Assembly: GCA_020636225.1 (NCBI GenBank)
Contig: JACJYI010000004.1
Coordinates: 620,001 to 684,000 of the forward strand
Source of the DNA: Lewinellaceae bacterium
Lineage (GTDB): Bacteria; Bacteroidota; Bacteroidia; Chitinophagales; Saprospiraceae
DNA: 64,000 nt
Direction: 5' to 3'
Shown: one piece after another, positions 1 to 9,106 of the stretch
Layout: the number at the start of each line of letters is the position of its first letter
Numbering within the stretch: the stretch's first letter is position 1
Made by a program: the position numbers and the translations under genes
The notes under the pieces: generated by a model
Seen by the model: the letters and a program-made list of their open reading frames with translations, nothing else
Databases searched by the model: none
What the model was told of the DNA's origin: nothing

Positions 1-2
1 AT

Positions 3-683
3 CTGATCCACACCTCGCCTGAGCTGGATATTCTGAAAGGCGGCAACAGTGACCTGACCCTGGATCTGGAAGATTATGAGTTTTCTCAACTGATCACCCG
101 AAATGCCGGATTTGCACTGGACCTGGGTGCGGACGTTTCCATTACGGATCGCCTTTCATTGAGTGCTGCCGTAATGGACATCGGACGGATCACCTGGAAG
201 GATGAGGTGGTCAGCTATGCCTCCAACAAGAGTATCCAGTATGATGGTTTTGAGTTCAGTTCCCTCTTTTCGGATGACTCCCTGTCACTGGTGGGTGCTC
301 TGGATACCCTGGAGACATTGCTTGAATTCGAAGAGACCGAAGGCGGCTCATTTGAGACGGCCCTGCCCTGGTCCTTTCAGATAGGGGGACGATATCAGCT
401 GACCGAGCAAATTGATGTCAGTGCCGTATTCTTTGGCCAGCGCCAATCATCCTATACATTTAGTGGGGTTTCCTTTGGTGGCAACTTCAGGCCCCTGTCC
501 TTTCTGGAAGCGGGGATCGCGTATACGATCTATGACAAGACCTATACCAATGTGGGTCTCCATCTCCTGCTGAAGCTGGGACCAGTCCGGGTGTATGGAG
601 CATCGGATAATGTGATCTCCCTCTTCTCGGCCAATGACAATCGGTTTGCCAATGGACGGGTGGGGATGCAACTGGCCTTCTAG
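3..683 (+). CDS. DUF5723 family outer-membrane-like protein, C-terminal part
   Basis: The reading frame is open from the first bases of the window to a TAG at 681-683, so only the C-terminal ~226 residues are present and the start lies outside. The sequence alternates hydrophobic and polar residues and ends in an aromatic-rich strand with a terminal Phe, as in outer-membrane beta-barrels. The MDIGRITWKD stretch and the final NGRVGMQLAF resemble the Bacteroidota DUF5723 family, which is linked to the cell envelope and often lies in motility or secretion neighbourhoods. No enzymatic motif is visible. The last 4 bp overlap the end of the convergent dtxR-like gene. Function beyond an envelope barrel is inference. 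Confidence 0.75.
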   Translation: MIHTSPELDILKGGNSDLTLDLEDYEFSQLITRNAGFALDLGADVSITDRLSLSAAVMDIGRITWKDEVVSYASNKSIQYDGFEFSSLFSDDSLSLVGALDTLETLLEFEETEGGSFETALPWSFQIGGRYQLTEQIDVSAVFFGQRQSSYTFSGVSFGGNFRPLSFLEAGIAYTIYDKTYTNVGLHLLLKLGPVRVYGASDNVISLFSANDNRFANGRVGMQLAF

Positions 684-1354
684 GCCGATTCTGTGGTTTG
701 CCGGACATAGAGTTGTCGGGCAACCTGGCCTGAAATGAGGATGGGTTCTCCATCACCGAGGCGAAGACGAACGGAACCATCGTAGGGAAGCACTTCGACA
801 ACCTCCAGAGTAGCCCCCAGGGCCAGTCGGTTCTGATCCAGGTATTGTAAAAAACTGGATGCGTGTTCACGGACACCCACCAGAACAGCGGGCTTGTGCA
901 ACCCCAGATCACTGAGGAGGATCTGATATCGCATGCGATAGGCTCCCGAGGCATCCGGAATGGGATCGCCGTGCGGATCGAACTTGGGATTTTCCAGATA
1001 GTCATCCAGGCGATCGATCAGGGTATCCGACTGGATATGTTCCAGCTGTTCGGCGATCTCATGGACCTCGTCCCAGCTGAAGCCCAATTTATCAACGAGG
1101 AAACACTCCCACAACCGGTGTTTGCGGATCAGGAGCGTGGCCTGGCGCGCCCCCGTCCTGGTGAGACTGACCCCGTGATAGCGCTTGTAGTCGATCAGTT
1201 CCTTGTCGGCCAGTTTTTTCAACATATCGGTCACCGATGCAGGACGTGTCTGCATCAGTTCGGCGATGGCACTTGTACTGACCGGCGTACCATGCCGTTC
1301 GGCGATCTTGTAGATGGCTTTGAGGTAATCCTCTTCGGCGAGTGTATAGGTCAC
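680..1354 (-). CDS. DtxR/MntR-family metal-dependent transcriptional regulator
   Basis: A 224-residue protein that starts at GTG (1354). Residues 1-60 form a winged helix-turn-helix beginning AEEDYLKAIYKI, which matches the DtxR/MntR/IdeR N-terminus including an acidic metal ligand near residue 9. Residues ~65-140 fit the metal-binding dimerisation helices, with the HEIAEQLEHI stretch supplying His/Glu ligands. Residues ~150-220 fit the FeoA/SH3-like C-terminal domain. Such proteins repress metal-uptake genes when loaded with Mn or Fe. No transporter lies beside it here, so its target metal cannot be deduced. It is convergent with the DUF5723 gene and divergent from clpB, with a 188-bp spacer that holds a long hairpin. 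Confidence 0.9.
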   Translation of the reverse strand: MTYTLAEEDYLKAIYKIAERHGTPVSTSAIAELMQTRPASVTDMLKKLADKELIDYKRYHGVSLTRTGARQATLLIRKHRLWECFLVDKLGFSWDEVHEIAEQLEHIQSDTLIDRLDDYLENPKFDPHGDPIPDASGAYRMRYQILLSDLGLHKPAVLVGVREHASSFLQYLDQNRLALGATLEVVEVLPYDGSVRLRLGDGEPILISGQVARQLYVRQTTESA

Positions 1355-1451
1355 TTGAAGAATTTAGACGGGGCTAAAGTACAAACCCGGAAGGCACACA
1401 ATTTCGTTTATTCTGCTGGTAAACCAGAACACATCTGCCATTTGGACATAT

Positions 1452-1496
1452 AAAAAACCCTCCATTCCGCCAGCTTGGCAGGAAAAAGGAGGTTTT
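1452..1496. other. Long inverted repeat (hairpin) between dtxR-like gene and clpB
   Basis: The arms aaaaccctcc and ggaggtttt enclose a second stem, ttccgcca against tggcaggaa, so most of the 45 bp can fold into one hairpin. Read on the minus strand it is followed by a T-run and looks like an intrinsic terminator. No minus-strand gene ends there, however. It sits 47 bp before the clpB start, so it could be an attenuator or 5'-UTR structure of clpB, or a relic terminator. The structure is seen in the sequence; the function is unknown. Confidence 0.55.
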
Positions 1497-1542
1497 GAGC
1501 CTTGGAATCTAATTTGTGGTGAAGTAGCCAGAAACCAAGACC

Positions 1543-4185
1543 ATGACATACGACGAGTTTACCGTAAAAACCCAGGAGGCCATCTTAAAGGCCCAACAAA
1601 TTGCCGGCGGCCATGACCAGCAGCAGGTGGATACCGTCCATCTGATCAAAGGGATCTATGAGACCGATGATCAGGTGATGAAGTTTTTATTTCAAAAGAC
1701 GGGTGCCAACCTGAACAAGGTGTTGGAAGAAGTGGACCGCCTGATCGAGACTTATCCGAAGGTGGATGGTGCAGAAAAGCAGTATCTGACCCCGGATGCC
1801 AACAGTGTACTGCAGCACGCTCGTAAACTGATGAAGGAATTCGGAGATGAATACATCTCCATCGAGTTGCTCATCATGGGCATCCTGGCCGGACGTGATA
1901 AGGGTGCACAGTTGCTGAAAGATGCCGGCTTGACCAAAGATGCCCTGAAAAAAGCCATTCTGGAATTGCGGAAAGGCAGTAAGGTCACCGATCAACACAG
2001 TGAGAGCACCTATAATTCACTGAACAAGTTTGCCGTCAACCTCAATGAGCAGGCGGAGAGTGGAAAGCTGGACCCTATTATCGGACGAGACGAGGAGATC
2101 CGAAGGGTCCTGCACATCCTGTCACGCCGGAAGAAAAACAACCCCATTCTGATCGGAGATCCGGGTGTGGGTAAGACCGCAATCGTAGAGGGGATTGCCT
2201 GGCGGATCGTCCGCGGGGATGTCCCGGAGAATCTGAAATCCAAAAAGATCTTCTCCCTGGATGTCTCCTCCCTGATCGCCGGAGCCAAGTACAAGGGTGA
2301 ATTTGAAGAGCGCCTGAAAGCGGTGGTCAAGGAGGTCACTGCAGCGGATGGCGAGGTCATTCTCTTTATTGACGAGATCCATACCCTGGTCGGAGCCGGC
2401 GGTGGCAATGGCGCGATGGATGCAGCCAATATTCTCAAGCCGGCATTGGCCCGGGGTGAATTGCGGACCATCGGAGCGACCACTCAGGATGAATACCAAA
2501 AGTATTTTGAAAAGGACAAGGCCCTGGAACGTCGTTTCCAAACGGTACTGATCGACGAACCAAGCCTGGAGGATACCATTTCCATCCTGCGCGGATTGCA
2601 GGAGCGGTATGAGGTGTATCACAAGATCGACATCCTGGATGAAGCACTGATCGCAGCAGCGGAATTGTCGCATCGCTACATTGCCAATCGGTCCCTGCCA
2701 GACAAAGCCATCGACCTCATCGATGAAGCTGCTGCCAAACTGCGTCTGGAGATGAACTCCGTTCCGGAGGAGGTAGACGAACTGGAGCGGAAGGTACGCC
2801 AGCTGGAGATCGAGCGTGAAGCCATCAAGAAGGAGAAGGACGAGAAGAAGATGGAGTCCCTCAATGAGCAGATCGCTGACCTGCAGGAAAAGCTGCGGGA
2901 GATGCGGGCGCGCTGGCAGAATGAAAAGACCCTGGTCGATGAGGTCCAGGCGGGCAAGCAGCAGATCGAGGAACTGGAGCAGCAGGCCCAGAAGGCCGAG
3001 CGCGAGAGCAATTACGAGCTGGTCGCCACCTTGCGCTATGGGAAGATCAAGGAGCAGGAAGAGCTGGTCCTGGCTGCGGAAAACAAACTGAAAGAACTGG
3101 ACCAGGACAAGCGATTGACCAACCAGGCGGTGACCAGCAATGATATAGCCGATGTGGTGAGCCGGTGGACGGGCATTCCGGTCAGCCGGATGATGCAGAG
3201 CGAAAAGGAGAAGCTGTTGAAGATGGAAGAGGAGCTCGGTCAGCGGGTGATCGGACAGAAGGAGGCCGTGACGGCGGTGAGTGATGCCGTGCGCCGGAGT
3301 CGGGCTGGATTGCAAGACCCCAACCGGCCGATCGGATCATTCATCTTCCTCGGACCCACCGGTGTGGGGAAGACCGAGCTGGCCAAGGCCCTGGCAGAAG
3401 TGCTCTTTGATGACGAGCGGGCCATTGTCCGCATCGATATGAGTGAATACATGGAGCGCCATGCCGTCAGCCGCCTGATCGGAGCCCCTCCGGGCTACGT
3501 CGGGTATGATGAAGGCGGTCAGCTGACCGAAGCGGTACGCCGTCGTCCCTATTCCATTATCCTGTTGGATGAGATCGAGAAGGCCCATGCCGATACCTTC
3601 AACATCCTCCTGCAGGTCCTGGAGGATGGCCGGCTGACGGACAACAAAGGCCGGGTAGCTGACTTCCGGAATACCATCATTATCATGACCTCCAATATGG
3701 GTGCTCCCACCATCCTGGAAAACTTTGAAGACCTGGATGCCCTGGGGGATAAACACCGTGCAGACATTGTCGAAACGACAAAAGTGGAGGTTTTTGACCT
3801 GCTCAAGGAGCATTTGCGTCCAGAATTCCTCAACCGGATCGACGAGCGGATCATGTTCCTGCCGTTGACCCGTGAAGAGATCGGAAAGATCCTGGATATC
3901 CAGTTGAGAAAAGTGGTGAAAATGCTAGCCGAGCAGGGCATCATCATTGAGGTAAGTGCCAAGGCACGAGAACTGATGGCCGATCTGGGCTACGATCCGC
4001 AGTATGGCGCCCGTCCAATGAAACGGGTCCTGCAGAAGGAACTGGTCAACGAACTGGCCAAGCACTTGCTGGCCAGTGAATTTGTCGAAGGGGATACCAT
4101 GCTGGTGGATGTGGATCCGACGGCCAAGGGGCTGACCTTCAGGAAGGCCGGTATCCTGGCGGAGCTGCCGCCGAACGAGAACTGA
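1543..4185 (+). CDS. clpB: ATP-dependent chaperone ClpB
   Basis: An 880-residue hexameric AAA+ disaggregase, full length for the family. Order: Clp N-domain repeats (residues ~1-145), first AAA+ domain with Walker A GDPGVGKTA near residue 204 and Walker B ILFIDEIHTL, a long middle coiled coil (~400-530) rich in Glu/Lys/Gln that identifies ClpB rather than ClpA or ClpC, and a second AAA+ domain with GPTGVGKTE near residue 603 and ILLDEIEKAH. A ClpB C-terminal small domain with GARPMKRVLQ ends the protein. It works with DnaK to rescue aggregated proteins in the cytoplasm. It has its own terminator downstream and stands alone. Heat-shock control is expected of the family, but no promoter was recognised. 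Confidence 0.98.
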   Translation: MTYDEFTVKTQEAILKAQQIAGGHDQQQVDTVHLIKGIYETDDQVMKFLFQKTGANLNKVLEEVDRLIETYPKVDGAEKQYLTPDANSVLQHARKLMKEFGDEYISIELLIMGILAGRDKGAQLLKDAGLTKDALKKAILELRKGSKVTDQHSESTYNSLNKFAVNLNEQAESGKLDPIIGRDEEIRRVLHILSRRKKNNPILIGDPGVGKTAIVEGIAWRIVRGDVPENLKSKKIFSLDVSSLIAGAKYKGEFEERLKAVVKEVTAADGEVILFIDEIHTLVGAGGGNGAMDAANILKPALARGELRTIGATTQDEYQKYFEKDKALERRFQTVLIDEPSLEDTISILRGLQERYEVYHKIDILDEALIAAAELSHRYIANRSLPDKAIDLIDEAAAKLRLEMNSVPEEVDELERKVRQLEIEREAIKKEKDEKKMESLNEQIADLQEKLREMRARWQNEKTLVDEVQAGKQQIEELEQQAQKAERESNYELVATLRYGKIKEQEELVLAAENKLKELDQDKRLTNQAVTSNDIADVVSRWTGIPVSRMMQSEKEKLLKMEEELGQRVIGQKEAVTAVSDAVRRSRAGLQDPNRPIGSFIFLGPTGVGKTELAKALAEVLFDDERAIVRIDMSEYMERHAVSRLIGAPPGYVGYDEGGQLTEAVRRRPYSIILLDEIEKAHADTFNILLQVLEDGRLTDNKGRVADFRNTIIIMTSNMGAPTILENFEDLDALGDKHRADIVETTKVEVFDLLKEHLRPEFLNRIDERIMFLPLTREEIGKILDIQLRKVVKMLAEQGIIIEVSAKARELMADLGYDPQYGARPMKRVLQKELVNELAKHLLASEFVEGDTMLVDVDPTAKGLTFRKAGILAELPPNEN

Positions 4186-4224
4186 GGATAAAACACCCCC
4201 CTTTTCGGTTCCCAGAACCGATTT

Positions 4225-4258
4225 GCCCGTGCTGTCGCGAGATGGTGCGGGCTTTTTT
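4225..4258 (+). terminator. Intrinsic terminator of clpB with GCGA tetraloop
   Basis: The arms gcccgtgctgtc and gatggtgcgggc pair over 12 positions, counting G-U wobbles, around a gcga (GNRA) loop, followed by six T. It lies 40 bp after the clpB stop. The inner core ctgtcgcgagatgg recurs in the terminator at 43952-43983. Confidence 0.9.
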
Positions 4259-4380
4259 GTGTGGGGGAGAGTACACCCCATATGCCGCGGTCCTCGCACT
4301 GAAGTATACCGTGGGCTCCAAGGAGCCTGGAGTCGGGCGTACCTCATTCTAAGGAATGAGCTACTACCTATTAAGGGAAA

Positions 4381-4569
4381 GGTGGTAAATTGGTGTGGCT
4401 TTGTCCAGCGGATAAACGCAATTGGCCAAGCAACCAGATGCGTTGTTTACAAACGGTTATAGCCGTTTGCATCCGAATATGGCACTGAATGCCAGAGAGT
4501 TGTCAGCAATGCAAGGCTTGTGTTCTGGCGAGTGTGACTGAAAAGGAGGTTCGTATATAAGTAAGTTGT
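4381..4569 (+). repeat. Upstream cassette element, copy 1 (shared with 15540-15728)
   Basis: The element begins ggtggtaaattgg and ends cgtatataagtaagttgt. The same two ends, with a diverged middle and almost the same spacing (172 vs 171 bp between landmarks), occur at 15540-15728 before the Gabija-like genes. Both copies carry a central palindromic motif of the form aaacggttatagccgttt. It marks the point where GC-rich host DNA gives way to the AT-rich defence operon. The rest of the 4259-4711 gap holds no gene that I can see. It could be a recombination site, a promoter region, or the end of an older cassette. Confidence 0.6.
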
Positions 4570-4711
4570 GTTTCATTCTAAAAATACCAACAAGAGATAC
4601 AGTACAATTAAGATATCTGTGAAAACCAAAAGAACTTATTTTCAAAAAGAATCTATAGATTTTCTGGATAGGGCTCCTGAATTTCTTATTTTTACTTTCT
4701 ACTGAACTGCA

Positions 4712-4927
4712 ATGACAAGATTAGGAGAATTATTAGTTAAGAAATCTGTGAACAAGGCTGAAGTTAGTCGTAGAACGGGAATCAACCCATCGCGACTCAG
4801 TGAACTGTCACTTAACCCTTCAACTAAGCTTAGAGCTGATGAACTTTATTTGATAGCTCTTGCTATTGATGCAGAACCAAGTGAAATCCTTAATGAAATC
4901 TGTGGCCATTTAACATTAGCACAATGA
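4712..4927 (+). CDS. Small helix-turn-helix (XRE/Cro-like) regulator of the defence operon
   Basis: A 71-residue protein that is almost all one DNA-binding domain. It carries the Cro/CI-type pattern of a first helix, then KAEVSRRTGINPSRLSELS, then a short helix-rich tail. The stop overlaps the next start as ATGA, so translation is probably coupled. Small HTH proteins that open defence operons often repress the operon, and that is the likely role here, though it is inferred. It is AT-rich like the four genes after it and starts 142 bp after the shared upstream element. Confidence 0.8.
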   Translation: MTRLGELLVKKSVNKAEVSRRTGINPSRLSELSLNPSTKLRADELYLIALAIDAEPSEILNEICGHLTLAQ

Positions 4928-7236
4928 CGGATCCACAGACTCAAATAGCAGAACTGAAACGAAAACTGAATGAAGAACTAAGTAAGGAGTATTCCGACAA
5001 TAGTGTTGTTCTCTCACTCTCACATGAAATAGCAAAGCTAGATAGCTATAATGTTAGATTTTCTGTTGATGCCGGCATTATAAATAGATTAGGGAAAGAG
5101 CTTGTTGGAAGACATGAAACTGCAGTTTCTGAACTAGTCAAAAATGCATATGATGCTGACGCAACAGAAGTAAAATTAATCTTTAAAAATGCTTGGCAAC
5201 CGGGGGGGAGTTTAGAAATAATAGATAACGGAGTTGGAATGACTCGAAATCAACTGATAAATGGATTCATGCGATTATCGTCATCTGATAAAATACACAA
5301 CCCCAAATCTCCAAACTTTAATAGAACCAGAGCAGGGAGAAAAGGGATAGGTCGATTCGCAACTCAAAGATTGGGAAATAAGTTGACGATCATAACTCAG
5401 ACATTATCATCTAAGGTGGCTCTCAAAGTTATCGTAGATTGGGATCAATTCCAGAGTGACAAAGACCTCTCTTCAATTGCGAATTCAATCGAAGTAATTC
5501 CTAAGGACATTCAAGAAGGAACTACTTTAATTATTGAGAATTTAAGAGAAGGATGGTCTGATCCAATGATTAAACGAGTTTATCGATACACTTCAGATCT
5601 TTTGCAGCCATTCCCATTATCGAAGAAACGAAAAGAAGAACAAAAGCATCAAAGTGATCCCGGTTTTAGGAGCTCATATTTTAGGGAAAGTGAAACCGAG
5701 GAAAATAAAATCATAGATGAACAGGAGGCGTTTCTAAAGCATGCCTTGGCAGAAATTGAAGGTTACGTTTTAGAAGATGGCCAAGGCTGTTACTCTTTTA
5801 AAAGTGAAAAGCTGGATGCTTCAGAAGAAGTTTTTCTTATTGGTAAAGAAAGAGACTTACCTGAATCTAAGTTTCATCATATTAAGGGGGTACATTTCAA
5901 ATGCTATTATTTTATATACGAGGGTTCTCTAATTCCTAAACAAACAATGAGCTTCATTCGAGAGGTGGCGAATGAACGTGGAGGTATTAGGTTATATCGA
6001 AATGGTTTTAGAGTGCTCCCATATGGAGAAAAGCTAAATGATTGGTTAGGGCTTGATGATTCTACGGCTAGAAGAGTGATTCTTTCCTCACATAGAAATA
6101 TAAATTTTTTCGGCTTTGTCGAAGTAACAGATGAGTCAGGGATAACTTTTGACGAAACATCAAGTAGAGAAGGCCTTTTCGAAAATGACGCATTTGAGGA
6201 GTTAGTGAGTTTTGTTAGCAGGTCAATTATTAGTGTAGTACAGAAAGTCGCTCTTTTAAGAGGGAGAAAAGCTACAACTGGTCAAAAGAATTTTAAAAAA
6301 GAGGAAGATGCAACTGAAATTGTTGACAATGCAATCAATGCAATCCGAGAAGTTATCAATACGCTGAAAAATAATAAAGATTCTAAAATTGAAGATTTAT
6401 ATAGCGAAATCGAACGGTTTAATACTGCCTTCAATGCCTTAACAGAGGGTAGATATAAAGAGAAAATCGAAAAACAAGCATTGATTGATGAAGTCAATAT
6501 GCTTCGAATTTTGGCTGGTTTAGGCCTTGTAATCGGTGAGTTTGTACATGAAGTGAAGAGGTTTTTGCCAGGATTTAATACCGATATGACTTATCTAAAG
6601 AAAAATATTCCTAATAATGAATCTGCGTTTAATCGTTTGCTCAGGCTAGAAAACAATCTTAAAGCCTTTACCGCATATACATCTTATTTTGATAAAGCCA
6701 TCTCAAGAAATGTATTAAGAGAATTAGAACCTATTGAATTAAGGGATGCAGTAAATGACTTTAAAGATACCATAAAGGCCGATCTGGAAAGATCTGGTAT
6801 TACATTACACAAGCCAATTTTTGAAGGATTTGATTTATATACAATCCCGATGCATCCATCAGAATGGGCTTCCATACTATTCAACTTCTATACAAATTCA
6901 AAGAAGGCAATAAGAAGAAAAGGAGAACCGGGGCAACTACTAATAAGATGTGGTTCAGAAAACAACACTTTATTTCTTGAATTCTCCGATAATGGTGATG
7001 GAATACCAAAAATACATGAGGAGGAGGTTTTTAATGCATTTTACACTACGTCCTCAGCTTCCGGACACTCCTCTAGTGATATTGAGTCTATGACGGGTAC
7101 TGGCTTAGGATTAAAGATAGTGAGGGATATCGTTGAAAGTTATGGTGGCGAAGTATATGTAGCAATCCCTGAGAATAAGTACAGCACAACAATCCGAGTT
7201 GAAATTCCAAAAGAAAAGAACGAAAAGTATGATTAA
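4924..7236 (+). CDS. Double-GHKL ATPase: Hsp90/MORC-like N-domain plus histidine-kinase-like C-domain
   Basis: 770 residues with two separate GHKL ATP-binding modules. The first (residues ~45-240) has an N-box ELVKNAYDADA (E70, N74), a G1 box DNGVGM (101-106) and a GRKGIGRFA glycine loop (~138-146), typical of Hsp90/MutL/MORC-like ATPases. The second, C-terminal, has an H-box-like GEFVHEVKRF (His ~542), an N-box FNFYTNSKKAI (~650), SDNGDGIP and GTGLGLKIV, typical of sensor histidine kinases. There is no membrane segment, so it should be cytoplasmic. It is followed, with an 8-bp overlap, by a receiver-domain protein, which suggests phosphotransfer from His542. I infer that the N-terminal ATPase senses a nucleic-acid or phage cue. 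I do not recognise a named defence family with this layout. Confidence 0.85.
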   Translation: MTDPQTQIAELKRKLNEELSKEYSDNSVVLSLSHEIAKLDSYNVRFSVDAGIINRLGKELVGRHETAVSELVKNAYDADATEVKLIFKNAWQPGGSLEIIDNGVGMTRNQLINGFMRLSSSDKIHNPKSPNFNRTRAGRKGIGRFATQRLGNKLTIITQTLSSKVALKVIVDWDQFQSDKDLSSIANSIEVIPKDIQEGTTLIIENLREGWSDPMIKRVYRYTSDLLQPFPLSKKRKEEQKHQSDPGFRSSYFRESETEENKIIDEQEAFLKHALAEIEGYVLEDGQGCYSFKSEKLDASEEVFLIGKERDLPESKFHHIKGVHFKCYYFIYEGSLIPKQTMSFIREVANERGGIRLYRNGFRVLPYGEKLNDWLGLDDSTARRVILSSHRNINFFGFVEVTDESGITFDETSSREGLFENDAFEELVSFVSRSIISVVQKVALLRGRKATTGQKNFKKEEDATEIVDNAINAIREVINTLKNNKDSKIEDLYSEIERFNTAFNALTEGRYKEKIEKQALIDEVNMLRILAGLGLVIGEFVHEVKRFLPGFNTDMTYLKKNIPNNESAFNRLLRLENNLKAFTAYTSYFDKAISRNVLRELEPIELRDAVNDFKDTIKADLERSGITLHKPIFEGFDLYTIPMHPSEWASILFNFYTNSKKAIRRKGEPGQLLIRCGSENNTLFLEFSDNGDGIPKIHEEEVFNAFYTTSSASGHSSSDIESMTGTGLGLKIVRDIVESYGGEVYVAIPENKYSTTIRVEIPKEKNEKYD

Positions 7237-8362
7237 ACCTAAATACTTATATATAGATGATGAGCTTAATAACACTACTGATGAATCAGTAGAAGCTGTA
7301 AGAGACGGTTTTAATGATGTCGGATTGATACATGTAGACGTTGATGAGCCAAAAGATTTTAAATCTCAAAAGAAAGAGCTGTTAGAGAAGCTCAAAGAGT
7401 ATGATGGAATTATTCTTGATTTGCGACTCGACCAAAACATGAAGCTTGATGTTTCATACAATGCTCCGGCTATTGCTCAAGAGTTACGCACTGCCGTACC
7501 AAATCCAGATGATCATTTAAAACCGTGCCCAATTATCTTGTGTTCTACAGATGAGAGAATGAGAGCGACTTATGATGCTGATCAAACGAGTCACGATTTA
7601 TTTGATTATAAGTTTTTAAAAGGAAGTGAACCTGATTGGGTTCGATTTTCAATGAAGTTGAAATCACTAGCAGATGGATATAATTGGCTTAGAGATAAGA
7701 ATAGGTCATTCAACGAAATCCTTGGCCGACAGGATTTAACAGGTGTAGATTTAAGAGTTGCAGAACGCTTTGAGGATCCAGACAATAAAAACGTCACTAT
7801 ATATGACTATGCCAACTTTATCATTAAGGATGTATTTCATCACCCTGGACCTTTAATCAAAGAAAGAGTTGTGGCTTCAAGACTTGGTATAGACATTGAG
7901 GGTTCTGGAGAAAGCTGGATTACTCTTCGGGATAAGTCCTTGAGTGAATTTAAGTATTCAGGGGTTTTTAGTTCTGGATGGGATCGATGGTGGTCAGATA
8001 AGATTATGAACTTCTTTAAAGAAATATCAGGAAATAAAAGGTTAGGAACCCTATGTGCCAAAGACAGAGTTGATATAATTTCTAGTCACTTTAATATGGA
8101 GGGACTGAAGGCAGCATCTCCTATCGAGTATTGTACAAGCTCAAAATTTTGGACAATATGTGAAGCATCAAAGAGGCCCCTTGATCCGTTGGAGGGATTC
8201 AAAGTATTTGAATCAACTGATCTCAAGGGTTGGCAAGAACCAAAATATCTTTCATTCAATGCTATAGCTATTGAAGGCTTACCACCCAACAGAGGATTGA
8301 GACCTCAACGTTCTGAATTGATAAGAATACAATTAATGAAAGAAAGTCTATCTAAGAAATGA
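7229..8362 (+). CDS. Receiver-domain (response-regulator-like) protein with unknown C-terminal domain
   Basis: I place the start at ATG 7229, giving 377 residues that begin MIKPKYLYIDDE and overlap the kinase stop by 8 bp. An earlier ATG at 7199 adds ten lysine-rich residues and would overlap more. Residues 1-135 have the receiver landmarks: acidic pair D10-D11, phosphoacceptor D64 in IILDLRLD, S106/T107 in ILCSTDE and Lys ~128-131 in YKFLKG. Residues ~150-377 carry no DNA-binding motif I can name. They hold conserved-looking Trp- and Cys-rich stretches such as KFWTICEASKRPLDP, and may be an effector or a docking platform. Its position directly after a histidine-kinase-like protein makes the two a likely two-component pair. 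Confidence 0.8.
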   Translation: MIKPKYLYIDDELNNTTDESVEAVRDGFNDVGLIHVDVDEPKDFKSQKKELLEKLKEYDGIILDLRLDQNMKLDVSYNAPAIAQELRTAVPNPDDHLKPCPIILCSTDERMRATYDADQTSHDLFDYKFLKGSEPDWVRFSMKLKSLADGYNWLRDKNRSFNEILGRQDLTGVDLRVAERFEDPDNKNVTIYDYANFIIKDVFHHPGPLIKERVVASRLGIDIEGSGESWITLRDKSLSEFKYSGVFSSGWDRWWSDKIMNFFKEISGNKRLGTLCAKDRVDIISSHFNMEGLKAASPIEYCTSSKFWTICEASKRPLDPLEGFKVFESTDLKGWQEPKYLSFNAIAIEGLPPNRGLRPQRSELIRIQLMKESLSKK

Positions 8363-9105
8363 GGATTGCGCAATTCAGAGAAAGTAGGGCTAATGAACTA
8401 GACATTGCGGCCAAACGTCTAGAAAACATTTTTGGGAATGAGATCAATACAACCCCTATTTATAATGCCATTGACACATTGAAAACCCAATCACCAACTT
8501 TAAGAGATGGAACTACCAATGCGAATTATTGGGGTTACTCAATTGAAGATCTTAAAATGCCCGTTGATACAATTAAGCATATAAAACCAAAAATTGTAGA
8601 TGGGAAAAAAGTTGAGTTAGTACTTAACATGAATTTAGCTGCTGATTACTCAAAATGGGGAAGTTTAGAAGACCCCCTTTTAGATCTAAGGTTTCATGTA
8701 GTTGTCCGTGGGGTAAGTGCTAAAGGGGAACATTTTTTCTGTTTCCATATCGACAGACATGATCCCTCAGTTAAAACTGATGAACCTCATCCAACATATC
8801 ATTTGCAATATTTCAATAACCCAAATGGTGAAGCAGAATTTGATTATGGGTCGACATTCCATTTGGACACGCCACGAATTCTGCATCATCCTCTTGATTT
8901 CATTCTAGGCGTTGGATTTATCACTTCAAATTTTTTCCCATTAGCGTTTGAATCACTTATGGACGATGGATACTTTCCTGGCTTGTATACTAGGTATCAG
9001 CAAAGTTTCTTAAAGCCATTTTTTCATTCAATCTCAAGGCATTGGGAATCAGATGGTACACAATCTTCATTCGATAGGTTTAAGATTTATCCTTCACTCA
9101 TTTGA
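8359..9105 (+). CDS. Hypothetical protein of the kinase/methylase operon
   Basis: 248 residues, cytoplasmic by composition; its start overlaps the previous stop as ATGA. I cannot assign a family. The middle is rich in His and Asp: CFHIDRHDPS, then EPHPTYHLQYF, then HLDTPRILHHPLDF. Such clustering could form a metal-dependent active site, for instance in a nuclease or phosphoesterase, but no standard motif is complete. If the operon is restriction-like, this gene and the receiver protein's C-terminus are the only places where an undiscovered nuclease or toxin could sit. Function unknown. Confidence 0.7.
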   Translation: MRIAQFRESRANELDIAAKRLENIFGNEINTTPIYNAIDTLKTQSPTLRDGTTNANYWGYSIEDLKMPVDTIKHIKPKIVDGKKVELVLNMNLAADYSKWGSLEDPLLDLRFHVVVRGVSAKGEHFFCFHIDRHDPSVKTDEPHPTYHLQYFNNPNGEAEFDYGSTFHLDTPRILHHPLDFILGVGFITSNFFPLAFESLMDDGYFPGLYTRYQQSFLKPFFHSISRHWESDGTQSSFDRFKIYPSLI

Positions 9106-9106
9106 T

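Noticed and set aside
2122..3315. Minus-strand open frame of 397 codons opposite clpB
   Set aside because: Leu/Gln-rich antisense of the ClpB coiled coil.
4223..4462. 79-codon plus-strand frame after clpB
   Set aside because: It runs through the terminator hairpin and the upstream cassette element; no start signal or domain.
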